Shown here: piece after piece, positions 34,595 to 41,941 of the stretch
Layout of the letters: every line of letters starts with the position of its first letter
Numbering within the stretch: position 1 is the first letter of the stretch
NCBI RefSeq assembly: GCF_028369065.1
Contig: NZ_JAQNDA010000001.1
Span: 372,001-436,000, forward strand
Length of the DNA stretch: 64,000 bases
From: Marinobacter sp. SS21
GTDB taxonomy: Bacteria; Pseudomonadota; Gammaproteobacteria; Pseudomonadales; Oleiphilaceae
Direction: 5' to 3'
Made by a program: the position numbers and the translations under genes
The notes under the pieces: generated by a model
Database searches by the model: none
Told to the model about the DNA's origin: nothing
The model's input: only the letters and a program-made list of their open reading frames with translations

Positions 34595-34638
34595 GTTACT
34601 GACCGCACAGCCGATGACCCGGCCAATGAGACGTACCG

Positions 34639-35490
34639 GTGCGATTGATCCTCAGTCGAAAGGGCTTTGATTCCTCTGCCGGGGGCGGCCCCAGCCCCCT
34701 GTTTCCCGATGGCAGCGTGTATGCGCTGCCCATTCCCGATCAACGATCCCGCATCCGCTACCGGGATATTCGGCATCAGGGTCTCAACGTGGGGGAGTTG
34801 CTGGTCGGGCTGACCGGCGACGCAACCCGCGCTGACGCTGGCGCGCACCTGGACCCGGACCTGATCGCCGACAGCTACCCCCGTCGGCCGGGGTGGCGAC
34901 CGCTGCTGGGGCAAACCGGCACGGCCCAAAGCCACCTCCGCAACCAGGGCGTGACCACCGGAGATGTGTTTCTGTTTTTTGGTCTGTTGCGGGCGGCGGA
35001 GCCGGTCGGTGGCCGCTGGCGCTTCGTCAGGGCTGCCAAGCCGTTCCACGGGCTGTGGGGCTGGCTGCAGATCGGTGACATCATCACGGTGGATGACCTG
35101 GCCGCGGCCGAGCTGCCCTGGGTGCGTTACCATCCGCACCTGCATGGTACAGCGGACCCCAACAACACCCTCTATTTGGCGTCGCCGCACCTAACGCTGG
35201 CGGGGCAGGACACTGGCCTGGCCGGTGCCGGCACCTTCCCGGCCCTGGCGAGCGAACACAGGCTGACCGCTGCGGACGCCCCCTCGCCAACCCACTGGCA
35301 ACTGCCCGCCGCCTTCTTCCCCGGTCCCCAGCAACGTCCGCTCAGCTACCATCACAACCGTGACCGCTGGACTCTGGAGGAAGACCGCTGCCGCTTGCGC
35401 TGCGCCGCCCGTGGCCAGGAGTTTGTGCTCGACCTGGCCGATTACCCTGGCGTCGCCTCCTGGCTGCAGAGCCTGCTGGTTGGCCGTTGA
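34639..35490 (+). CDS. Nmad3-type putative nucleotide modification protein
   Basis: A 283-residue protein. The pattern ILSRKGFDSSAGGGPSPLFPDGS, ALPIPD, then HLDPDLI, GWRPLLGQTGTAQSHLRNQGV, TGDVFLFFGLLR and YHPHLHG matches what I recall of the Nmad3 family. That family was proposed from genome-context analysis to act in nucleotide or DNA base modification. No experimental function is known to me. No phage or methylase genes are nearby. The start is GTG 34639; a ribosome site is weak. It follows the DUF4139 gene. Confidence 0.65.
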   Translation: MRLILSRKGFDSSAGGGPSPLFPDGSVYALPIPDQRSRIRYRDIRHQGLNVGELLVGLTGDATRADAGAHLDPDLIADSYPRRPGWRPLLGQTGTAQSHLRNQGVTTGDVFLFFGLLRAAEPVGGRWRFVRAAKPFHGLWGWLQIGDIITVDDLAAAELPWVRYHPHLHGTADPNNTLYLASPHLTLAGQDTGLAGAGTFPALASEHRLTAADAPSPTHWQLPAAFFPGPQQRPLSYHHNRDRWTLEEDRCRLRCAARGQEFVLDLADYPGVASWLQSLLVGR

Positions 35491-35542
35491 GGCCGGTCGC
35501 CCGGGCGCAGCAAAAAATGAGACTTGATTCATAAATCCAATA

Positions 35543-35571
35543 ACGAAACGTTCTGTCACGTTCTGATTCGT
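35543..35571 (+). promoter_or_regulatory. Repeat cluster upstream of the sphingomyelinase gene
   Basis: ACGTTCTG occurs twice (35548 and 35558), exactly 10 bases apart. The pair is bracketed by the inverted halves ACGAA (35543-35547) and TTCGT (35567-35571). It lies about 125-150 bases before the ATG at 35695 and could bind a regulator. The rest of 35491-35694 holds no gene. Confidence 0.35.
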
Positions 35572-35694
35572 GGTTGTCTAATAAAGCGACAATGGGGCGT
35601 CCCGAACGACGTCGGGTCCGGTCCTGATTGCCGCTCTGTTTGTGACAGCAAACACGCCAACTAACGACAATAAGACAATAAAAAGGACAGCTGC

Positions 35695-37029
35695 ATGTTT
35701 CATCGAGTCTTTCGGCACCCCCTGCCATGGTGCCTGGCCCTGCCTTGCTTGTTGGGCATGATGTCGGCCCAGGCCGACAGCTACGTTTACCTGACCAACT
35801 CCACCAGCGAAACGGTGCAGGTGCGTAGCTACCACTTCGGCGACGACACCCTGGTTGAGGGCAGCGAGTGGCGACAGGAGGCCACCGAGATTGCCCCCTA
35901 CGCCACCGCCCGTGTGTTGGCGTTCAATCGCTACGAGGGTTTGAAAAGTGGCAAGACCTACCACTTTGAGACTCAGGTTACCGGCCAATCCTCCACCGTG
36001 ACGTTGCAGCAGAAAATGCAGGGCACCTGGTATGGCAGCACCATCGAGCACAGCGCCAGCGGCAGTGATTTCAATGCGCCCTGGCAGGATGATCGCGACA
36101 TCCACCGCCACGACAGCACTTACGATGGCCTGGCCAGCCGGGTGGCTTTCAAAGCCGACTATACCGGTGGCTACGACGACTTCTACTACACCATCCGCAA
36201 TGGTAACCAACCGGAGCCTCAGTCCGGCGACGATGCCCTCAAGGTGCTGACGTACAACATCTGGGCGCTGCCGATGCTGGCCAGCAACATCGGCGATCGG
36301 CTGGAGGAAATGCCTTCGGTGCTGCAGGGCTATGACGTGCTGCTGTTACAGGAGGCCTTTGCCTCCGCCAGCGAGGATCTGCTGCAGGCCCTGTCCAGTG
36401 ACTATCCCTACCAGACCGAGATCCTGGATGAGCCGGGCTTCAATCTCTACAACGGCGGCGTGGTGATTGTCAGCCGCTACCCGATTGCGGCGACCGACTA
36501 CCTGGTGTTCCAGGACTGTACCGGTACCGACTGCTTTGCCGACAAGGGCGTGGTGTATGCGGAGGTGATCCGGGATGGCAAGGCCTATCACGTGACAGCC
36601 ACCCACACCGCCTCGTTCGACAGTGACGAGGCCCGTGCCTTGCGTCAACAACAGTTCCAGCAGATCCGCGGTCTGATCGATGGCAAGGGCATCCCGGCCT
36701 TCGATGCGGTGATGATGGGCGGCGACTTCAATGTGAACAAGCTGAAGTTCCCCGGCGACTACCAGCAAATGCTGGCCAACCTGGTGGCCTCCGCCCCGGA
36801 ACCCACTGGCTACAGCCGTTCCACCTACGACCCTACGGTCAACCAGAATGCCGATGGTGAGCTGTCCCTGGGGGTGGAGTATCTGGATTATGTGGTGGTC
36901 AGCAACAGCCATCGTCAGCCCCAGCGGTCCCGTAACGATGTCCGGGTTCCCCGTTCGGACTCCGATGACCTCTGGGGCATCTGGGATCTGTCCGACCACT
37001 TCCCGGTGCTTGGCGATTTCCAGTTCTGA
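35695..37029 (+). CDS. Secreted sphingomyelinase C-like phosphodiesterase
   Basis: A 444-residue exported enzyme. The signal peptide ends near MSAQADS. A beta-rich N-terminal region (about 28-165) has no family I recognise. The endonuclease/exonuclease/phosphatase catalytic domain follows: VLTYNIWALP (Asn), LLLQEAF (metal Glu), THTASFDSD, MMGGDFNVN (Asp/Asn) and DLSDHFPVLGDF (Asp-His). This set is typical of bacterial neutral sphingomyelinases and hemolysins, which split sphingomyelin to ceramide and phosphocholine. The true substrate may be another phospholipid. AAGGAC lies before the ATG. The TGA overlaps the ATG of the next gene (TGATG), so translation is coupled to a Lif homologue. Confidence 0.85.
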   Translation: MFHRVFRHPLPWCLALPCLLGMMSAQADSYVYLTNSTSETVQVRSYHFGDDTLVEGSEWRQEATEIAPYATARVLAFNRYEGLKSGKTYHFETQVTGQSSTVTLQQKMQGTWYGSTIEHSASGSDFNAPWQDDRDIHRHDSTYDGLASRVAFKADYTGGYDDFYYTIRNGNQPEPQSGDDALKVLTYNIWALPMLASNIGDRLEEMPSVLQGYDVLLLQEAFASASEDLLQALSSDYPYQTEILDEPGFNLYNGGVVIVSRYPIAATDYLVFQDCTGTDCFADKGVVYAEVIRDGKAYHVTATHTASFDSDEARALRQQQFQQIRGLIDGKGIPAFDAVMMGGDFNVNKLKFPGDYQQMLANLVASAPEPTGYSRSTYDPTVNQNADGELSLGVEYLDYVVVSNSHRQPQRSRNDVRVPRSDSDDLWGIWDLSDHFPVLGDFQF

Positions 37030-38045
37030 TGAAGTCGCTCATCCTGATACTGGGCTCGGCGACGCTGATCGCCGGGCTCGGGTACGTGCTGATTCCCTCC
37101 CAGTCAGAGTCACCGGTACACCCGGACGTGGTCACAGTGGGAGCCCACGTTGCGCTGACCGTTGCACCCACGGTGTCTGGGCTGGATTCGCCTGCCTCGG
37201 TGCCGGCACGCAACGCCGGCACCGAAGCCGAACAGGGCCAGCAGGGCCGCCACGACCTCGCCCGGGACCGGCGGTTCCGGTATCTCCAGCAGTTGCAGAC
37301 GGCGGGGGGCAATCTGCAACAGTGGTTCAACGAGTTACGGCAACGCTGCGGCGCTGAGGTGGTCGCCTGTCATGCCTTGCTGGGGCAAGAGTTGGAGGGC
37401 TACCCCGACGCGGATTTTGTCGATCAGCTGCGGGCCCTGTTACCCCGGTATCTTGGCTACGAACAGGCGATGTCGGCGCTGGTGATGTCTGGGGAGCTGC
37501 CGCCCGGTGACCGCTACCAGCGGATCGACGACTTACGGGTTGAACTGCTGGGCGAGGCCGGGGCGGAACTGCTGTTTGGCCAGGAGCGGGCCTGGGCGGC
37601 GTATCAGTTTGGCTATGAGGCGCTGCTCAACCAGGCGTCGGCCATGACCCCGGCTGCGCGGTTGCAGGCGCTGGAACGGCTGCGCCGACAAAGCTGGCAG
37701 GGCCATTTTGAGGCCTTGGCCAGCCTGGAGGGGGCTCACGGCGGCTATCGCCGGGACAAGGAACTGCTGTTGCGGGACGTGACCGACCACGACCAGCGGG
37801 CGGCAATGACGGCCGAGCTGCGGGTTAAACACTACGGTGAGGAAGAAGCCCGGGTGATCGCACTTCGGGAGGAGGAAATCAGCCTGCAACAGCAGCAGCG
37901 GGAGGGTTACCGGCAGGCCCGAATTGAGCTGCAACAGTCGTTGAACGCGCGTCGCAGCACCATGGACGAGGCCGCCTGGCAACGCCTCTATCAGGAGAGT
38001 CTGCAACAACTGCGCCGGCAGTGGTTCTCGGAATTGCCACAGTGA
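37029..38045 (+). CDS. Lipase foldase (Lif) homologue
   Basis: A 338-residue protein anchored by an N-terminal helix (LILILGSATLIAGLGYVLI). An Ala/Pro/Val-rich linker (30-72) is followed by a long, highly helical periplasmic domain. Residues 78-94 (ARDRRFRYLQQLQTAGG) are a degenerate copy of the Lif motif RxxFDY-LSALGE. Residues 174-196 (LLGEAGAELLFGQERAWAAY) resemble the conserved LFG-E segment of lipase chaperones. Lif proteins fold secreted lipases before type II export. Here the coupled partner is a sphingomyelinase-like enzyme, so it probably acts on that protein (inference). The family call is fairly firm, the client is not. Confidence 0.75.
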   Translation: MKSLILILGSATLIAGLGYVLIPSQSESPVHPDVVTVGAHVALTVAPTVSGLDSPASVPARNAGTEAEQGQQGRHDLARDRRFRYLQQLQTAGGNLQQWFNELRQRCGAEVVACHALLGQELEGYPDADFVDQLRALLPRYLGYEQAMSALVMSGELPPGDRYQRIDDLRVELLGEAGAELLFGQERAWAAYQFGYEALLNQASAMTPAARLQALERLRRQSWQGHFEALASLEGAHGGYRRDKELLLRDVTDHDQRAAMTAELRVKHYGEEEARVIALREEEISLQQQQREGYRQARIELQQSLNARRSTMDEAAWQRLYQESLQQLRRQWFSELPQ

Positions 38046-38177
38046 CCCGCTTGTGGTTGTTTAAAAAATCACCACATCGGCTATCTTTTATATAGGGATG
38101 GTGGGTTGCCGGTCAGTCGTGGTGGAGTGCGGGTGCGGATGCAACCTGAAAGTCATCTACCAGCGAGGGAGTTCTGT

Positions 38178-38420
38178 ATGTCTATCAGTGATCATGCCCT
38201 GAATGTCGATTTTCCTGATTTCCAACACGTCATTCTCGAACTGCGCAAATCCAATACCGCCTTCCGTGAACTCAGTGATCAGTACGACAAGCTCGACAAG
38301 AAAATCCGTGGCCTGGAGGTGCGGGAGGTGCCCACCGATGACCAACACTTCAATGAGATGAAAGTGGAACGGGCACATCTGAAAGACCAGCTGTATCGCC
38401 AGCTTTCCAACCGCTCCTGA
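38178..38420 (+). CDS. YdcH family DUF465 protein
   Basis: An 80-residue protein starting at ATG 38178, with GAGGGAG 7 bases upstream. It is almost entirely charged alpha-helical, with the DUF465 pattern FRELSDQYDKLDKKIRGLE, then MKVERAHLKDQLYRQL. The family is widespread and its function unknown. It is not clearly in an operon with the Lif gene (132 bases away). Confidence 0.82.
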   Translation: MSISDHALNVDFPDFQHVILELRKSNTAFRELSDQYDKLDKKIRGLEVREVPTDDQHFNEMKVERAHLKDQLYRQLSNRS

Positions 38421-38489
38421 GATCGGAGGGCCTCGTTCAATACGCTAGGCGGGGCGCCGGAATCGATGACATCCCCATGACGGAACCCT

Positions 38490-38519
38490 GCCTGCCCGGC
38501 TCACACCGGGCGGGCAGGC
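38490..38519. terminator. Hairpin between convergent genes
   Basis: GCCTGCCCG (38490-38498) pairs with CGGGCAGGC (38511-38519). It lies between the convergent ydcH-like and DUF1329 genes and probably serves both. Confidence 0.55.
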
Positions 38520-38534
38520 TTGCAACGCTCGCCG

Positions 38535-39896
38535 TTAGCGAACGCCCGCGCGGCGCAGGGCGGCCGGCGTGTACTCGTTGGACTTACGTTCGGTACCGTA
38601 GGTGTAGGGGTCGCTTTCCTCGTTGGTCAGACCCATAACCAAGTAGCGACCGGACAGCAGGTCGTACAGGGTTTCGAAGGCGTAAGCCGGAATGTTGGCG
38701 TCGTAAATCTGCATGGAGTGCGCCTCAGCCACCCGCCACAGGTTGCCACGGCCGTCGTAGTGGTCAACCACGGCTACTTGCCAGGTGTCCTCATCGATGT
38801 AGAAATCACGCTTGCCATAGATGTGACGCTCGCCGTCCTTCAGGGTAGCGGTCACGTGCCAGACCCGGTGCAGCTCGTAGCGGGCCTTGCTCTGGTCGAT
38901 GTGACCCGGCTTGACGATGTCGTCGTAGCTCAGGGCGGGATCGGTCAGGCGGTAGGAGTTGTATGGGATGTACAGTTCCTTCTTGCCGTGCAGTTCCCAG
39001 TTGTAGCGGTCCGGCGCACCGTTAAAGAGGTCCAGGTTGTCAGAGGTACGCTGACCGTCGGCGGCGGTACCCGGGCCGTCGTAGGCCACGTTCGGCGCCC
39101 GGCGGACTCGACGCTGACCGGAGTTGTACAGCCAGGCGCGGCGTGGCTCTGCAACCTGGTCGATGGTCTCGTGCACCAGCAGCACGTTGCCCGCCAGCCG
39201 GCTGGGGGCGGTGATCGCCTGCTTGAAGTAGAACATCACGTTGGGATCTTCGCTGGGCTCGTAGTCGCCCAGTGCGACCCGCTCGGTGAAGTACTCGGTG
39301 AAACGCACCGGGCTGAAGTCGCCGTTCGGCTGCGGAGTCACCTGGGCGACGTTGCGGGTGAAGGAGCCGCCGCGGTAGCGGGTGAGATGGTTGAAGATCA
39401 CCTCGAGGCCATTTTGCGGCATCGGGAACGGCGTGGCGGTCTGGTAGTTAGTCAGGCCGTTGCCGCTTTCCACCAGTGACACCTGAGTGGCGTTTTCGAT
39501 GGTTTGCTGTTGCACCGCTTGTGGGTAGCTGGCGGTACGACGGGTCTCATAAACCGGAATGAAGTAATCGCTGTAGGCCTTGATGGTGGCAATCTGGCCC
39601 GGTGACAGGTTGTCGGCGTACTGATCGACGTTGCTGCGATCGATCTTGAACAGCATCTGGTCACCCGGGAACGGGTCGACGTAACGACCGTCGCCTTTAT
39701 AGCCTGCCGGCGGGGTGGTCAGGCCACCGGTCCAGGCCGGAATGGCGCCACCGTTGCCGGCTTGCTCAGCGCCAATCGGGGTGAGGGTATCGCCCAGCTT
39801 GGCGGCTTCTTCCGCCGATACCGCTGCCAGGGCCTGGCCACTGAGGGCCAGGGAGCAAGCCAGTAAGCTGCTGGATAGCAGGTTGCGTCTGAACAT
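38535..39896 (-). CDS. DUF1329 exported protein
   Basis: A 453-residue periplasmic protein. The signal peptide ends ALSGQALA. The DUF1329 body contains LTPIGAEQAGNGGAIPAWTGG, DPFPGDQMLFKIDRSN, RAWLYNSGQRRVRRAPNVAYD and IYGKRDFYIDEDTWQVAVVDHYD. The fold is thought to resemble outer-membrane lipoprotein sorting proteins such as LolB. DUF1329 genes usually sit beside DUF1302 genes, as here (29-base gap), and are often near RND transporters in gammaproteobacteria. The role is unproven; hydrophobic compound handling is often suggested. Confidence 0.92.
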   Translation of the reverse strand: MFRRNLLSSSLLACSLALSGQALAAVSAEEAAKLGDTLTPIGAEQAGNGGAIPAWTGGLTTPPAGYKGDGRYVDPFPGDQMLFKIDRSNVDQYADNLSPGQIATIKAYSDYFIPVYETRRTASYPQAVQQQTIENATQVSLVESGNGLTNYQTATPFPMPQNGLEVIFNHLTRYRGGSFTRNVAQVTPQPNGDFSPVRFTEYFTERVALGDYEPSEDPNVMFYFKQAITAPSRLAGNVLLVHETIDQVAEPRRAWLYNSGQRRVRRAPNVAYDGPGTAADGQRTSDNLDLFNGAPDRYNWELHGKKELYIPYNSYRLTDPALSYDDIVKPGHIDQSKARYELHRVWHVTATLKDGERHIYGKRDFYIDEDTWQVAVVDHYDGRGNLWRVAEAHSMQIYDANIPAYAFETLYDLLSGRYLVMGLTNEESDPYTYGTERKSNEYTPAALRRAGVR

Positions 39897-39925
39897 GACG
39901 GTGTCTCCTTTGGTTTTTAGTGTCG

Positions 39926-41800
39926 TCAGAATGAGTAGGAAAAGCTGGCCGCCGCAAAGTCACGGTCATTGATGGTGTTGAAGTCACCCCCGAAGTAACT
40001 GGTGTAGCTCAGCGACAGCTTGTAGGCGTTCTGGTAGTCGGCGTCAATGCCTACCGCCACGGACTTGCGTCCTTCGTTGAAGTTGCCGCCAGGGTCCGGG
40101 GCATAGCCTTCGACGTCATGGGCCAGGAACAGCTTGGGCCGCAGATTGATGCCGGCAACGGCGTTGGGGTAGTCCCACACGAACAGGGCGCGGTAACCCC
40201 AGGAGAAGTCCGTGGTGAAGCCATCGTCCACACAGTTGGATGGGTTGATGTTGGTGCTCTCGGTACAGAAGTCGCCGGTGAAGCTTTCGCCCTCCAGCGG
40301 CATCGGGCCGGCGCCGTAGATGGTGGAGCGACCGAAGCGGGCCTCATCGCTGTCTGGGAAGTCGTGGATGTAGGTCGCGCCAACCTCACCGACGATGATG
40401 AAGCGGGCCGCGCCCATGACCCGGTCGATGAAGTGGATCACCGTGGCCTGGGCCTGGGACACCTTGAAGCGGTCATAGCCATCGATCTCCTGGCCGGCGT
40501 AGTTGACGCCGGGATTCTCAGCCTGCAGCTGTTGCTCCCGGGTGCTGAGGACCTGGCCGTCCGGACCGCGCTGCTGCAGGCCGGCAAAGAGCATCTCCAG
40601 GGTGTTCCACTGGATTGGCATGTTGTCGCGGAAACTGTACTCCGCACCCAGTGAGGTACCGGTCGGCAGGGTGGTGTTGATACTGACACCGTACAGGTTG
40701 ATGCCCTTGGGGTAGTCAATGAAATATTGCGGGAACCGGGAGAACGGCTGGCTGGGGTCGTTGACCTGGGTCGCATCGGCGTCTGCCGGGTTGTTGCCAA
40801 TCACGCTGAAGTAGGGCAGACGGCTGTTGTACTTGGTGTAGAAGAAGCCCAGCTCGGCGTCGAGTTCGGCGATGAACCAGCGCAGGGCAACACCAAACTG
40901 ATCCTGTTCACCCGGCTCCTTGTCGCCGGCCCGCTGTGCAACGAAGCCTTCGGCGAAGGCCTGGGCGTCCGGTACCTGGCCGGCCAGCAGGACCGGGCCA
41001 CAACCGTCGGCGGCCACGTCGTTGGTGGAGAAGAAGGTGCCACAGTCATCGATCTTGAAACTCTGCCAGTCGGTCTGGACGAAGGCTTCCAGATTGAGGT
41101 CCGGGGTGATGCCCACCGAGGTGTAGAACATTTCCACCGGCAGCAGTACATCCTTGAGCTCGGCACCCGGTGCCCGAAATGCCGGCACGTCGATGGGGTT
41201 GACCGCATTGATGCCGCCCAAAATAAAGGTGCTCTCACCCCAGTTCACCACCTGGCGACCGTAACGTGCGGACACCGGGGTTTCGCCGAAGTACCAGTCG
41301 GAGAACACATAAGCGTCCAGCAGGTCGGCGCCGGCGGCGTTGTCGTGGGCCTCGTCATTGAGCTTGCGCTTCTGACCCACCGGGTCGGTGGCGAAGTCGT
41401 TCTCACGGAGAACGTGATCGTAGTAGTAGCTGGCGCGTATCAGCGCGCCGACCCGGGTGAGTACATCGCTGTCCGGCGCGTAATCGAGGAACAGTTCGGA
41501 ACGGCCGCGGAGGATCTGGGAGTAAAAGTCGCCCTTCTCGAAATTCAGGTTGCCGTCGTCAAAGTTGTTGGACGAGGCGCCGGTGTTGGAGAAAGCAAAC
41601 TCAGGGCCCAGGTTACCCTGGGAAATCAGGTCCTCGTCCTGGTCTTCCAGACGCACGCCGACACCGGCGGTGAGGGTGGTGGAGAAGGACGCATCAATGT
41701 CGTAAATCTCGAAATCGAAGCCTTGCGCCTGTGGCGCCAGTGCCGCCACCAGCAAAGCCGTTGCCAGCCGGGACGTTCGGGTGAACTTTGTTTTTTTCAT
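39926..41800 (-). CDS. DUF1302 outer-membrane protein
   Basis: A 624-residue protein with a signal peptide (ALLVAALAPQAQG). The porin-like body starts FEIYDIDASFSTTLTAGVGVRLEDQD and includes DAYVFSDWYFGETPVSARYGRQVVNWGES and VEMFYTSVGITPDLNLEAFVQ. It ends in an aromatic C-terminus (AAASFSYSF), typical of a beta-barrel recognised by the Bam machine. DUF1302 proteins are predicted outer-membrane channels, co-encoded with DUF1329. It is preceded by the VolA-like lipase gene on the same strand. Confidence 0.92.
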   Translation of the reverse strand: MKKTKFTRTSRLATALLVAALAPQAQGFDFEIYDIDASFSTTLTAGVGVRLEDQDEDLISQGNLGPEFAFSNTGASSNNFDDGNLNFEKGDFYSQILRGRSELFLDYAPDSDVLTRVGALIRASYYYDHVLRENDFATDPVGQKRKLNDEAHDNAAGADLLDAYVFSDWYFGETPVSARYGRQVVNWGESTFILGGINAVNPIDVPAFRAPGAELKDVLLPVEMFYTSVGITPDLNLEAFVQTDWQSFKIDDCGTFFSTNDVAADGCGPVLLAGQVPDAQAFAEGFVAQRAGDKEPGEQDQFGVALRWFIAELDAELGFFYTKYNSRLPYFSVIGNNPADADATQVNDPSQPFSRFPQYFIDYPKGINLYGVSINTTLPTGTSLGAEYSFRDNMPIQWNTLEMLFAGLQQRGPDGQVLSTREQQLQAENPGVNYAGQEIDGYDRFKVSQAQATVIHFIDRVMGAARFIIVGEVGATYIHDFPDSDEARFGRSTIYGAGPMPLEGESFTGDFCTESTNINPSNCVDDGFTTDFSWGYRALFVWDYPNAVAGINLRPKLFLAHDVEGYAPDPGGNFNEGRKSVAVGIDADYQNAYKLSLSYTSYFGGDFNTINDRDFAAASFSYSF

Positions 41801-41896
41801 GAGTCGGTCACTCCATTTTGGGCAAACCGTGGGCGAGGGCGCGTGAGGCCGTCGCCGCGAGCATTGTTGTTATCGGGATAATTCGGTTCCGGTGGA

Positions 41897-41914
41897 GCGG
41901 GCACTTAGGCCCGC
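41897..41914 (-). terminator. Weak hairpin between lipase and DUF1302 genes
   Basis: GCGGGC-acttag-GCCCGC is a 6-bp stem in the 141-base gap after the lipase stop. It could be a weak terminator or processing site. Confidence 0.3.
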
Positions 41915-41941
41915 CCCGGAGCTGATAGCGCTATGGCTTGG

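Noticed and set aside
40727-41881. 384-codon plus-strand open frame
   Set aside because: Antisense to the DUF1302 gene, which has a signal peptide and barrel end; no ribosome site.
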